From Massilia endophytica (GTDB lineage Bacteria > Pseudomonadota > Gammaproteobacteria > Burkholderiales > Burkholderiaceae_D), in assembly GCF_021165955.1 (NCBI RefSeq), contig NZ_CP088952.1, forward strand, positions 1,736,001 through 1,800,000: a stretch of 64,000 nucleotides of DNA, written 5' to 3'. Of this stretch, positions 33,606-42,833 are shown in pieces. Position numbers and translations under genes: made by a program. Each line of letters starts with the position of its first letter. Positions within the stretch are counted from its first letter, which is position 1. The notes below the pieces were generated by a model, which worked only from the letters and a program-made list of their open reading frames with translations, did not search any database and was not told the origin of the DNA.

Positions 33606-35009
33606 ATGAAAGCAAAGCGGATCGTTTTAGCCGTCGCCGTCTGCCTCACGCCTGCACTGGTCTGGACGCAGACCGCCAAGCCGGACAGGCCTCCGCCAGG
33701 CGAGAAGCCGACGAGCTATATGCCGGTCGATATCCGCGAAGACTTCCAGGTGACCTTGCAGCGCCTGCGCGCAGCGCGCCCCATCGTGATGAAGCGCCAG
33801 CACGACTTGCTTGCATCACGCTACGATCTGGCCGACCGTCCGTCGAAGGACACCATGTTCCGCGGGAAGCCCGTGCAGGAAGGCGTGCGCGTGAAGCTCC
33901 CCCGCGGGATCACCTGGCAGGAGTTGGCGGCGCTCACCCCGGAGCAGGTCCGCGAACGCGACCTGTTCCCGGCGGGCTTCCTGCCGCTGCCGCACCCGAA
34001 CCATCCCGAAGGCGGCATGCTTTTTCCGAAGTTCCATATCGACGAGATACTGAAGCAGGAGCAGCGTGACCTCAACCGATTCGACCTCGAATTCGACCTG
34101 CCCGACCACTTCCTGCCGGAGTTTCCTGCGCCGATCTTCCTGACCACTCATCCGGAGCTGGGCGACGTTTCGAAAGGGAAGCTCATCACCATCGAGAACT
34201 TCTACGACACCTTCAACGGCCTGCTCAATCCCAAGCAGATCGAAGGCCTGCGCCTGCTGGTAACGCCTTTCCCCCAGCAGCAGTTCAATCAGACGGAGGA
34301 CCGCCGCTCAGTGAAGCCGAGCCGCGGTGTGACCTGCTTCGACTGCCACGCGAATGGCCATGGCAACGGCAGCACTCACCTCGTGGGCGACATCCGGCCC
34401 CAGGAGCTGCGCCACCGTATCGAAACGCCGACCCTGCGCGGCGTGAACATCCAGCGCCTGTTCGGCTCCCAGCGCGCGTTGAAGACGGTGGAGGACTTCA
34501 CGGAATTCGAGCAGCGCGCCGCCTATTTCGACGGCGACCCCGTCATCGCCACCAAGAAGGGCGTGAACGTGCTGGAACGCGGCAGCCAGGTCCACTTCAT
34601 GGCCGAATTCCAGGAGATACTGGACTTCCCGCCCGCGCCCAAGCTTGGCGTGCTGGGCAGGCTCGATCCGAAGAAAGCCTCGGCGCAGGAACTGCGCGGA
34701 GAGGCCATCTTCCATGGCAAGGGGCAGTGCGTGAGCTGCCATGCGCCGCCGTACTTCACGGACAACCTGATGCACAACCTGAAGACGGAGCGCTTCTACA
34801 AGCCGCGCACCGTGAACAACATGAAGATGGTGGGCGATGGGCCGATCAAGACCTTCCCGCTGCGCGGCATCAAGGAATCGCCGCCGTACATGCACGACGG
34901 ACGCCTGCTTACGCTGGAGGACACGGTGGAATTCTTCAACCTCATTCTGGAAACGAAGCTGAGCGACCAGGAGAAGGCAGACCTGGTGGTCTTCCTGCGC
35001 GCACTTTGA
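33606..35009 (+). CDS. Exported di-heme cytochrome, CcpA/MauG-like
   Basis: Periplasmic c-type cytochrome related to di-heme peroxidases. A signal peptide covers about residues 1-22. Two haem sites occur: CFDCH at 244-248 and CVSCH at 375-379; LRGIKESPPYMHDGRLLTLEDTVEFF near the end is the usual di-heme peroxidase C-terminal motif. The ~220 residues before the first haem are much longer than in CcpA and hold no haem site. A strong ribosome site GGAGGAG precedes ATG. Substrate and partner are unknown. Confidence 0.85.
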   Translation: MKAKRIVLAVAVCLTPALVWTQTAKPDRPPPGEKPTSYMPVDIREDFQVTLQRLRAARPIVMKRQHDLLASRYDLADRPSKDTMFRGKPVQEGVRVKLPRGITWQELAALTPEQVRERDLFPAGFLPLPHPNHPEGGMLFPKFHIDEILKQEQRDLNRFDLEFDLPDHFLPEFPAPIFLTTHPELGDVSKGKLITIENFYDTFNGLLNPKQIEGLRLLVTPFPQQQFNQTEDRRSVKPSRGVTCFDCHANGHGNGSTHLVGDIRPQELRHRIETPTLRGVNIQRLFGSQRALKTVEDFTEFEQRAAYFDGDPVIATKKGVNVLERGSQVHFMAEFQEILDFPPAPKLGVLGRLDPKKASAQELRGEAIFHGKGQCVSCHAPPYFTDNLMHNLKTERFYKPRTVNNMKMVGDGPIKTFPLRGIKESPPYMHDGRLLTLEDTVEFFNLILETKLSDQEKADLVVFLRAL

Positions 35010-35014
35010 TAGAC

Positions 35015-35050
35015 AGAGGGGACAGACCCTGTGCAGGGTCTGTCCCCTCT
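35015..35050. repeat. Long near-perfect palindrome after the cytochrome gene
   Basis: 17-bp perfect arms (left begins AGAGGGGACAGACCC) with a 2-base centre start 5 bases after the stop. No T-run follows. It looks like a dispersed palindromic repeat and may also end or stabilise the transcript. Confidence 0.75.
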
Positions 35051-35086
35051 AGTAAGATATCCTCGATCTTTTATCGGGGAGACAGA

Positions 35087-36280
35087 ATGAGCGGGCCGTT
35101 GCAGGGAATCCGTATTATCGAAATCGGCCAGTTGATCGCCGCGCCGTTTGCCGCGCGCCTGATGGCGGAATTCGGCGCGGAGGTCATCAAGATCGAGGCG
35201 CCGGGCGACGGCGACCCTATCCGCAAGTGGCGCAAGCTGCACAAGGGCACCTCGCTCTGGTGGTATCTCCAGTCCCGCAACAAGAAATCCATTTCGATCA
35301 ACCTGAAGTCCGCCGAAGGCGTGGACATCGTCAAGCGCCTGGCGGAGGGCGCCGATGTGCTGATCGAGAACCTCAAGCCCGGCGCGCTGGAAAAGCTGGG
35401 ACTGGGCTGGGATGTGCTGCATGCCCTGAACCCGAAGCTCACGCTGGTACGCATCTCCGGCTACGGCCAAACCGGGCCTTACAAGGACCGTCCCGGTTTC
35501 GGCGCCATCGGCGAAGCCATGGGCGGCATCCGCTATACCACGGGCGAGGCGGATGGCGTGCCGGCGCGCGCCGGCGTCAGCCTCGGGGACTCGCTCGCTT
35601 CCCTGCATGCCGTGATGGGCGCGCTGATGTCCGTCCTGCGCGTGAAGACGGGGCAGGGCGACGGGCAGGTGGTGGACGTGTCCCTGGTGGAGAGCGTGTT
35701 CAACCTGATGGAAAGCCTTGTGCCGGAATACGACCTGCTGGGCTATGTGCGCGAACGCAGCGGCGGCGCGCTGCCGGGGATCGCACCTTCGAACACCTAC
35801 CCCACCCGGGACGGCGCCTATGTTGTCATCGCGGGCAACAGCAACCCAATCTACAAGCGGCTGATGCAGGTCATCGGCCGCAATGACCTGGCGGACGATC
35901 CGCAGTTCGCCCAGAACGACGGCCGCGCCGCGCAATCGGGGCTGATCGATGCCGCCATCGCAGGCTGGACCTCCGCGCATTCCATCGGCCATGTGCTGGA
36001 GGCGCTGGAAGCGGCCGAGGTGCCCGCAGGCCGCATCTATTCGGTCAAGGACATCGTGGAGGACCCGCACTACCAGGCGCGCGGCATGATCCAGCAGGCC
36101 GTGCTGCCGGACGGCGTGGCCGTGAAGATGCCGGGCATCGTGCCAAAGCTGTCGGATACGCCCGGCGAAGTGCGCTGGCAGGGCCCGCAGCTGGGCGAGC
36201 ATACGGCGGCCGTGCTGGCGGACCTGGGGCTGGATGAGGCGGCGGTGGCGCGCCTGCGCGCGGCGGGCGTGGTTCAGTAG
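35087..36280 (+). CDS. Class III CoA-transferase (CaiB/BaiF family)
   Basis: Cytosolic acyl-CoA transferase, 397 aa. The start GPLQGIRIIEIGQLIAAPFA is typical, and RNKKSISINLKSAEG, RISGYGQTGPYKDRPGF and the catalytic Asp region AGVSLGDSLASLHAV are present. Start ATG 35087 has GGGGAGACAG upstream. No partner enzyme gene is adjacent, so the acyl substrate is unknown. Confidence 0.92.
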   Translation: MSGPLQGIRIIEIGQLIAAPFAARLMAEFGAEVIKIEAPGDGDPIRKWRKLHKGTSLWWYLQSRNKKSISINLKSAEGVDIVKRLAEGADVLIENLKPGALEKLGLGWDVLHALNPKLTLVRISGYGQTGPYKDRPGFGAIGEAMGGIRYTTGEADGVPARAGVSLGDSLASLHAVMGALMSVLRVKTGQGDGQVVDVSLVESVFNLMESLVPEYDLLGYVRERSGGALPGIAPSNTYPTRDGAYVVIAGNSNPIYKRLMQVIGRNDLADDPQFAQNDGRAAQSGLIDAAIAGWTSAHSIGHVLEALEAAEVPAGRIYSVKDIVEDPHYQARGMIQQAVLPDGVAVKMPGIVPKLSDTPGEVRWQGPQLGEHTAAVLADLGLDEAAVARLRAAGVVQ

Positions 36281-36283
36281 GAA

Positions 36284-36511
36284 CTACTCGGCGGCGAATT
36301 CGGCGGCAGCCTTGGCTGTCCACAGGGCGCGGTCATAGACGGGATAGGGCTGGTCGTAGCCCTCCGCACCGTCTTCGCCGATGAAGTAGAGGGCCCAGGC
36401 ATCGCCCTCGTGGCGGATGGCGATATCGTCCACGCGGCAGTGCTCCGCGAAGTCCTCATCGCCTTCCAGGTTCACGATGCGCACACCGCGATGTAAGAGA
36501 ACAGTTGCCAT
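36284..36511 (-). CDS. Conserved small protein, unknown function
   Basis: 75 aa from ATG 36511 (an in-frame ATG at 36520 is possible). Acidic, no signal or membrane helix: ATVLLHRGVRIVNLEGDEDF and IAIRHEGDAWALYFIGEDG. The longer upstream frame is a shadow of serB. It lies between the CoA-transferase stop and serB, on the serB strand, and may be the last gene of mfd-serB. Confidence 0.65.
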   Translation of the reverse strand: MATVLLHRGVRIVNLEGDEDFAEHCRVDDIAIRHEGDAWALYFIGEDGAEGYDQPYPVYDRALWTAKAAAEFAAE

Positions 36512-36561
36512 AATGGCCATGATACTGCGGATATGGCCTGAAGTTGTGGCAAAAATGTATC

Positions 36562-37419
36562 TCAGCGGAGCAGATTCAATACTCCGTCGAGTCCGACGTA
36601 ATTCAGGGCAACATCGGCCTGGGCCCGTACCACCGGCTTCGCGCGGAAGGCCACGGAAAGGCCGGATATCCCCATCATCTTCAGGTCGTTGGCGCCGTCG
36701 CCCATCACAATGGCCTGGGAGGGGCGGATGCCCATTGCCGCGCACACGCTTTCCACGGTCTCCTTCTTCACCTCTGCATCCACGATGCCGCCCAGGACTT
36801 CGCCCGTCAGCTTGCCGTCGACGATCTCCAGCGAATTCGCGTGGGTGTAGTCGAGCCCAAGGCGCGTCTTCAGGCGCTCAGTGAAGTAGGTGAAGCCGCC
36901 CGAGACCAGCAGGGTTTTCAGGCCCGCCGCCTGCACGGCCTTCAGCATGTTCTCCGCGCCCGGCGAGAGGTCAAGGCGTTCGTCGTACACGCGTTCCAGG
37001 GCCGATGCGTCCAGGCCCTTGAGCAGGGCGACTCGGCGGCGCAGGCTGGCCGCGAAATCGAGTTCGCCGCGCATGGCCGCCTCGGTGATCTCGGCCACCT
37101 GCGGCTTCAGGCCCTGCATGTCCGCGATCTCGTCGATGCATTCGATGGTGATGAGGGTGGAGTCCATGTCCATCGCCACCAGGCGGAAATCGGCCATGGA
37201 GAGCGTGCGGTTCAGCCAGGTGGCGTCGAGGCGCTCGGCGGTGGCCGCAGCCTCGATCGTCTGGCGCAGCGCATCCGTATCGCTGACGCCTTCGCAGCGC
37301 AGCGCTGTATCGGAAACGCGCACGAGGCGCTGGGGCGCGGCCAGGGCGGCGACCCGTTCAAGGCCGGGCATGCAGCCCGGAAGGCCCTGCAGGACCAGGT
37401 TCTTCGTGATGTCGTTCAT
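36562..37419 (-). CDS. serB: Phosphoserine phosphatase SerB
   Basis: Last step of serine synthesis. HAD motif I is AMDMDSTLITIECIDEIAD with Asp84 and Asp86; motif II is LLVSGGFTYF; motif IV is VMGDGANDLKMM. The N-terminal ~75 residues form a short ACT-like region. 285 aa. It starts directly after the mfd stop (no gap), so it is co-transcribed with mfd. Confidence 0.95.
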   Translation of the reverse strand: MNDITKNLVLQGLPGCMPGLERVAALAAPQRLVRVSDTALRCEGVSDTDALRQTIEAAATAERLDATWLNRTLSMADFRLVAMDMDSTLITIECIDEIADMQGLKPQVAEITEAAMRGELDFAASLRRRVALLKGLDASALERVYDERLDLSPGAENMLKAVQAAGLKTLLVSGGFTYFTERLKTRLGLDYTHANSLEIVDGKLTGEVLGGIVDAEVKKETVESVCAAMGIRPSQAIVMGDGANDLKMMGISGLSVAFRAKPVVRAQADVALNYVGLDGVLNLLR

Positions 37420-40400
37420 TCAGGAGAGCAGTTGTTTGATGGCGGTCTTGATCTGCGTGACGCGCGCGTTCAGGTCGGGCATGCTGGCGGTGATCTTCAG
37501 CTTGTCCTGGCCGTTCAGTTTAATGTGGCGGTGCTTCTGGATCAGGGTAATGATCTTCATCGGGTCGATAGGCGGCTTGGGCATGAACTGCAGGTTCACT
37601 GCCTCGCCGTGGGCATCGATCTTGACGATGCCTGCCGTTTTCGCCGCAATGCGCAGCCGGTGGGTTTCGATCAGCGCCTTCACCTGCTCCGGCAGCTTGC
37701 CGAAGCGGTCGATCAGCTCTTCCTGCAGATCGTCGATGGCTTCCTGCGCTTCGCAGTTGGCCAGGCGCTTGTAGATGGAAAGGCGTTCGTGCACGTCGCC
37801 GCAGAAGTCCGAAGGGAGCAAGGCGGGAACGTGCAGGTTGATTTCGGTGGTGGTGGCCAGCGGCGCCGCGAGGTCGGGCTCCTTGCCCGCCTTGAGGGCG
37901 CGCACGGCCTCGTTCAGCATGTCGGTGTAGAGCTGGAAGCCGACTTCCAGCATCTCGCCGGACTGGCTCTCGCCCAGCACTTCGCCCGCGCCGCGGATTT
38001 CCAGGTCGTGCATGGCCAGGTAGAAGCCACTGCCCAGTTCTTCCATCGCCTGGATCGCGTCCAGGCGGCGCTGCGCCTGCTTGCTCAGGCCCTGCACATC
38101 GTTCACCAGCAGGTAGGCATAGGCCTGGTGGTGGGAGCGGCCGACACGGCCGCGCAGCTGGTGCAGCTGTGCAAGGCCGAACTTGTCGGCGCGGTGCATG
38201 ATGATGGTGTTCGCGGTCGGCACGTCGATGCCGGTTTCGATAATGGTGGTGCAGAGCAGGATGTTGTAGCGCTGGGCCACGAAGTCGCGCATCACCTTTT
38301 CCAGGTCGCGCTCGTGCATCTGGCCGTGGGCGACGGCAATGCGCGCCTCAGGCAGCAGCTCGGTCAGCGCGGCCAGGCGGTTCTGGATGGTCTCGACCTC
38401 GTTGTGCAGGAAGTAGACCTGGCCGCCGCGCTTCAGTTCGCGCAGCACGGCCTCGCGGATCACGGAGTCGTTCTCGCTGCGCACGAAGGTCTTGATCGCC
38501 AGGCGCTTCTGCGGCGCGGTGGCGATGACGGAGAAGTCCCGCAGGCCTTCAAGTGCCATGCCCAGGGTACGGGGGATCGGCGTTGCGGTGAGGGTCAGCA
38601 CGTCCACCTCCGCGCGCAGGGACTTGAGCGCCTCTTTCTGGCGTACGCCGAAGCGGTGTTCTTCGTCGATGATGACGAGGCCGAGGCGGGTGAACTTCAC
38701 GTCCTCCGACAGGAGCTTGTGGGTGCCGATCACGATGTCCAGCGTGCCGTCGGACATGCCCTTGATGGCGTTGGCGATCTCCTTGCCGGTGCGGAAGCGC
38801 GACATCTCGGCGATCTTCACCGGCCAGTCGGCGAAACGGTCGGCGAAGGTCTGGGCATGCTGTTCGGCCAGCAGCGTGGTGGGCGCGAGAATGGCGACCT
38901 GCTTGCCGCCCATGACGGCGATGAAGGCCGCGCGCAGGGCCACTTCCGTCTTCCCGAAGCCCACGTCGCCGCAAACGAGGCGGTCCATCGGCTTCCCTGA
39001 GGTCATGTCCTTGATCACGTTCAGGATCGCCGCTGCCTGGTCGGGCGTTTCGTCGAAGCCGAAGCTTTCGGCGAAGCGTTCGTAGTCCTGGGAGGAATAC
39101 TCGAAGGCGTGGCCCTGGCGCGCCGCGCGGCGCGCGTAGAGGTTGAGCAGCTCGGCCGCGGTATCGCGCACCTGCTCGGCCGCCTTGCGCTTGGCCTTCT
39201 CCCACTGGCCGGAGCCCAGCGTGTGCAGCGGCGCATCCTCCGGCGAGCCGCCGGAATAGCGCGAGATCACATGCAGCTGGGAGACGGGCACATAGAGCTT
39301 GGTGTCCTTGGCGTATTCCAGATGCAGGAATTCGGTCTCTCCTTCGCCCAGGTCCATGCTGGTGAGGCCCATATAGCGGCCGATGCCGTGGTTGATGTGG
39401 ACCACCGGATCGCCGATCTTGAGCTCGGACAGGTCGCGCACCATGGACTCGACCTGGGTCACCGCCTCCTGCTTCTTCTTGCCGACGCGGCGGCCGCTGC
39501 CCGCATACAGCTCGGTTTCGGTGATGAAGGCCAGCGCCTCGGCGCCTGCCAGCAGCTCGAAGCCCGCCTGAAGGGGCGCAACGCCCAGCACCACCTTCGC
39601 ATCGGAGGCGAGGAAGCCTTCGTAGCCTTCCACCGGCGCGGGGTCGAGGTCGAACTCGCTGAAGTACTGCTGCAGCGTTTCGCGGCGGCCGTTCGATTCG
39701 GCGCAGATCATCACGCGCCGCCCGCCCTGCATCAGGTAGGCGCGCAGGTTGGTGAGCGGATCGTCCAGGTGGCGGTTGACGCCGATGTTCGGAATCGGGG
39801 CCGAGAGCTCGGAAGCAGCGCCGTCGCCGTCGCGCTGGATCGAAAGACGCGCATGCGGCTTGGCCTGGGTGTAGAACTGCTCCGCGCCCAGGAAGATGGA
39901 TTGCGGCGGCAGGATGGGCCGTTCGCGGTCCGCCTTCAGGAACTTGTAGCGCGACTCGGTATCGGACCAGAAGCGCTGGATGGCGCTGTCGATATCGCCC
40001 ACCGTGGCAAGCGCGGCGCCTTCGGGCAGGTAGTCGAACAGCGTTGCGGTCTCTTCGAAAAAGAGCGGCAGGTAGTACTCGATGCCCGCCGAGGCAATGC
40101 CGCTGCTGATGTCCTTGTACACCACGGCGCGCGAGGGATCGCCCTCGAATGTTTCGCGCCAGCGGCTGCGGAAGGTGGTGCGCGCGGCTTCGTCCATCGG
40201 GAATTCGCGGCCCGGCAGCAGGCGCACCTCCTTCACGGGATAGAGAGAGCGCTGGGTGTCCGCATCGAAGGTGCGGATGGTCTCGATGGTGTCGCCGAAC
40301 AGGTCGAGGCGGTAGGGCAGGGCGGAGCCCATCGGGAACAGGTCGATCAGGCCGCCGCGCACGGAATATTCGCCGGGCGACATCACCTGCGAGACGTGCG

Positions 40401-40863
40401 TGTAGCCCGCCAGCGTGAGCTGCGATTTCAGGCGCGCCTCGTCCAGCGACTCGCCCTGCTTGAAGAAGAAGGTGTAAGCCGCCAGGAAGGAGGGCGGCGC
40501 CATGCGCACCAGCGCCGTGGTGGCGGGCACCAGCATCACGTCGCATTGGCCGGTCTGGATCTCGTGCAGGGTCGCCAGGCGCTCCGAGACGAGGTCCTGG
40601 TGCGGCGAGAAGGCGTCGTAGGGCAGGGTCTCCCAGTCCGGCAGCAGGTGGCAGCGCAGCTGGCCGCCAGCGAACCATGGCATTTCGTCAAGCAGGCGCT
40701 GGGCGTCGCTGGGCTGGGCCACGATCACGGCCAGCATCTGGCCGCGCGACTTCAGTTCGAGCGCGCTCTGGGCCAGGGCATAGGCGTCGGCCGAGCCGTA
40801 CAGGGTCGGCAGCACAAAGCGGTTGCCAGGTTTCGGAAGAGCTTTTTTGAGATCGAAGGACAT
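37420..40863 (-). CDS. mfd: Transcription-repair coupling factor Mfd
   Basis: Large ATPase (1147 aa) that removes stalled RNA polymerase and recruits UvrA. I start at ATG 40863; the open frame extends upstream through the promoter. Seen in order: UvrB-like N-domain (LPDWETLPYDAFSPHQDLVSERL), CarD-like polymerase-binding domain (IGDPVVHINHGIGRYMGL), helicase with Walker A GDVGFGKTEVALRAAF, DEEHRFGVRQKE and TATPIPRTLGMAL, then the TRCF C-domain. A TATAAT is 32 bases upstream. Confidence 0.97.
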   Translation of the reverse strand: MSFDLKKALPKPGNRFVLPTLYGSADAYALAQSALELKSRGQMLAVIVAQPSDAQRLLDEMPWFAGGQLRCHLLPDWETLPYDAFSPHQDLVSERLATLHEIQTGQCDVMLVPATTALVRMAPPSFLAAYTFFFKQGESLDEARLKSQLTLAGYTHVSQVMSPGEYSVRGGLIDLFPMGSALPYRLDLFGDTIETIRTFDADTQRSLYPVKEVRLLPGREFPMDEAARTTFRSRWRETFEGDPSRAVVYKDISSGIASAGIEYYLPLFFEETATLFDYLPEGAALATVGDIDSAIQRFWSDTESRYKFLKADRERPILPPQSIFLGAEQFYTQAKPHARLSIQRDGDGAASELSAPIPNIGVNRHLDDPLTNLRAYLMQGGRRVMICAESNGRRETLQQYFSEFDLDPAPVEGYEGFLASDAKVVLGVAPLQAGFELLAGAEALAFITETELYAGSGRRVGKKKQEAVTQVESMVRDLSELKIGDPVVHINHGIGRYMGLTSMDLGEGETEFLHLEYAKDTKLYVPVSQLHVISRYSGGSPEDAPLHTLGSGQWEKAKRKAAEQVRDTAAELLNLYARRAARQGHAFEYSSQDYERFAESFGFDETPDQAAAILNVIKDMTSGKPMDRLVCGDVGFGKTEVALRAAFIAVMGGKQVAILAPTTLLAEQHAQTFADRFADWPVKIAEMSRFRTGKEIANAIKGMSDGTLDIVIGTHKLLSEDVKFTRLGLVIIDEEHRFGVRQKEALKSLRAEVDVLTLTATPIPRTLGMALEGLRDFSVIATAPQKRLAIKTFVRSENDSVIREAVLRELKRGGQVYFLHNEVETIQNRLAALTELLPEARIAVAHGQMHERDLEKVMRDFVAQRYNILLCTTIIETGIDVPTANTIIMHRADKFGLAQLHQLRGRVGRSHHQAYAYLLVNDVQGLSKQAQRRLDAIQAMEELGSGFYLAMHDLEIRGAGEVLGESQSGEMLEVGFQLYTDMLNEAVRALKAGKEPDLAAPLATTTEINLHVPALLPSDFCGDVHERLSIYKRLANCEAQEAIDDLQEELIDRFGKLPEQVKALIETHRLRIAAKTAGIVKIDAHGEAVNLQFMPKPPIDPMKIITLIQKHRHIKLNGQDKLKITASMPDLNARVTQIKTAIKQLLS

Positions 40864-40894
40864 GCAGGCAGGTGCGGGGGAAATCACAGGCAAC

Positions 40895-40900
40895 ATTATA
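40895..40900 (-). promoter_or_regulatory. -10 element of mfd
   Basis: TATAAT on the minus strand in the 14-base string TCTATAATGTTGCC, 32 bases before the mfd start. The same string precedes mrcA. Confidence 0.55.
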
Positions 40901-41002
40901 GAGCAAGCCACTGTCCCAGCCGTTCGTGCCACGCGCGCCACACCTGCGGCATAAATTCGTTGACGCCGACCCCGTCGCCGTTCGATAGTTCAATCGCAGG
41001 GA

Positions 41003-41031
41003 TTATCACCAAATATCACACTTATTACAAT
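41003..41031 (+). promoter_or_regulatory. Promoter of the chemoreceptor gene
   Basis: -35 TTATCA (41003-41008), 17-base spacer, -10 TACAAT (41026-41031), in an AT-rich stretch 27 bases before the ATG. A G-rich ribosome site (GGGGGG) follows. Confidence 0.55.
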
Positions 41032-41057
41032 TTTAAGGATTTCACTCCGGGGGGCCT

Positions 41058-42833
41058 ATGTTCAAGAATCTGCTCATCAAATGGAAACTGGCGACCCTTG
41101 TTGTCATCATGCTGATCGCCCTGGCCGCGATCGGCGCATCGGGCTACCGCGGCATCGCCAAGGTGGGGTCGTCGGTGGACGAGATCGGGAAAGTGCGCCT
41201 GCCTTCGCTGCTTGGCCTGCTCGCCATGAGCGAAGCGCAGACCGACATCATGGGCACGACTTTGCGTGCCGCCATCTGGGAAACCAACTATCAGGCGCAG
41301 CAGCAGTTCGCTGGCGTGCTGAAGGAGCGCGAAGCGGCATGGAAGGACGCCGAGGCGGGCTGGAAGAAGTACGAGCCCCTGCCGCAGACGGCGGAAGAAG
41401 CCGTGCTCTGGAAGCGCTTCGTGGGCGAATGGGAAGCGTGGAAAGCCCAGGATGCCAAGCTGGCAGCCACCGTCGCCGCCCTTGCCGCAGCCAGCAGCGA
41501 GGAGCAGCAGAAGACGCTCTTCACCCAGTTCTACGCCCAGTATGAAGCGGCGGGTCCCCTCTATCAGAAGGCCAAGGCAACGCTGGGCGAAATCTGCGAC
41601 CTGAACGACCGTGTGGCTGCCGATAGCGTGAACAGCGGCGTCGAGGCGGCGAGCAGCGCGGAAAACACGATGATCTGGTCCGCGCTGGCCGCCATGGCCA
41701 CCGCCGTCGCCTTCGCGTGGTATATCGCGAACGCCATCACGAAGCCGATCCAGGAAGCGGTGCGGGTGGCGCAGACCGTGGCCTCGGGCGACCTGCGCAG
41801 CACCATCGTGGTGGAAACCAGCGAGGAAACCGGCCAGCTGATGCAGGCGCTGAAGAACATGAACGACAGCCTGAAGTCCATCGTGGGCCAGGTGCGCACG
41901 GGCACCGACGCCATCGCCTGCGCCTCGGCGCAGATCGCTACCGGTAATATGGACCTGTCCTCGCGCACCGAGGAGCAGGCCAGCTCGCTGGAGGAAACGG
42001 CATCGTCGATGGAAGAGATGACGTCCACCGTGCGCCAGAACGCCCACAATGCGCAGCAGGCCAACCAGCTGGCGTTCTCCGCGTCGGAAGTGGCGGAGAA
42101 GGGCGGCGGCGTGGTGGCGCGCGTGGTGGAGACCATGGAGTCCATCAATACCTCGTCCGGCAAGATCGTGGACATCATCAGCGTGATCGACGGCATCGCC
42201 TTCCAGACCAATATCCTGGCGCTGAACGCGGCGGTGGAGGCGGCGCGCGCAGGCGAGCAGGGACGCGGTTTCGCGGTCGTGGCCTCCGAAGTGCGCAACC
42301 TGGCGCAGCGTTCCGCTGCGGCGGCCAAGGAGATCAAGCAGCTCATCACCGATTCGGTGGAAACGGTGGCCGGCGGCAGCAGGCTGGTGGCCGAGGCGGG
42401 ACAGACCATGGACGAAGTGGTGCAGAGCGTGCAGCGCGTGAACGACATCATGTCCGAGATCAGCACGGCCACGCAGGAGCAGAGCTCGGGCATCGACCAG
42501 ATCAACATCGCCATCGGCCAGATGGACAATGTCACGCAGCAGAACGCGGCGCTGGTGGAAGAGGCGGCGGCTGCCACGGCAGCCCTGCAGCACCAGGCGG
42601 CAGCGCTGGCGGAGGTGGTGAGCGTGTTCCAGCTGGACCAGGCTGTCCTCGGCGTGGCTCCTGTGCGTCCCGCTGCGCGTCCGCAGCCTGTTGCGGCGGC
42701 TTCCAAAGCCGAGGCGCCCGCGCCCAAGCTCGCGCAGCCGCGCCGTGGCAAGGCCGAGCCGCTGCTGCGGCCCGCGCCGCGCAAGGAGGCCGTTGCGGCG
42801 GCCGCCAGCGCGGACGAGTGGGAAGAGTTCTAA
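41058..42833 (+). CDS. Methyl-accepting chemotaxis protein
   Basis: Inner-membrane chemoreceptor, 591 aa. One membrane helix at about 10-30, a periplasmic four-helix-bundle ligand domain (to about 190), a second helix near 205-222, a HAMP domain (NAITKPIQEAVRVAQTVASG) and the cytoplasmic signalling domain with the hairpin DGIAFQTNILALNAAVEAARAGEQGRGFAV. A long Pro/Ala linker ends in DEWEEF; EWEEF fits the xWxxF tether that binds CheR/CheB. Ligand unknown. Its stop overlaps the converging PP2C gene. Confidence 0.94.
   Translation: MFKNLLIKWKLATLVVIMLIALAAIGASGYRGIAKVGSSVDEIGKVRLPSLLGLLAMSEAQTDIMGTTLRAAIWETNYQAQQQFAGVLKEREAAWKDAEAGWKKYEPLPQTAEEAVLWKRFVGEWEAWKAQDAKLAATVAALAAASSEEQQKTLFTQFYAQYEAAGPLYQKAKATLGEICDLNDRVAADSVNSGVEAASSAENTMIWSALAAMATAVAFAWYIANAITKPIQEAVRVAQTVASGDLRSTIVVETSEETGQLMQALKNMNDSLKSIVGQVRTGTDAIACASAQIATGNMDLSSRTEEQASSLEETASSMEEMTSTVRQNAHNAQQANQLAFSASEVAEKGGGVVARVVETMESINTSSGKIVDIISVIDGIAFQTNILALNAAVEAARAGEQGRGFAVVASEVRNLAQRSAAAAKEIKQLITDSVETVAGGSRLVAEAGQTMDEVVQSVQRVNDIMSEISTATQEQSSGIDQINIAIGQMDNVTQQNAALVEEAAAATAALQHQAAALAEVVSVFQLDQAVLGVAPVRPAARPQPVAAASKAEAPAPKLAQPRRGKAEPLLRPAPRKEAVAAAASADEWEEF

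Noticed and set aside
36544..39000. 818-codon open frame antisense to mfd and serB
   Set aside because: Long open frames opposite GC-rich genes are expected; the opposite strand encodes clear SerB and Mfd motifs.
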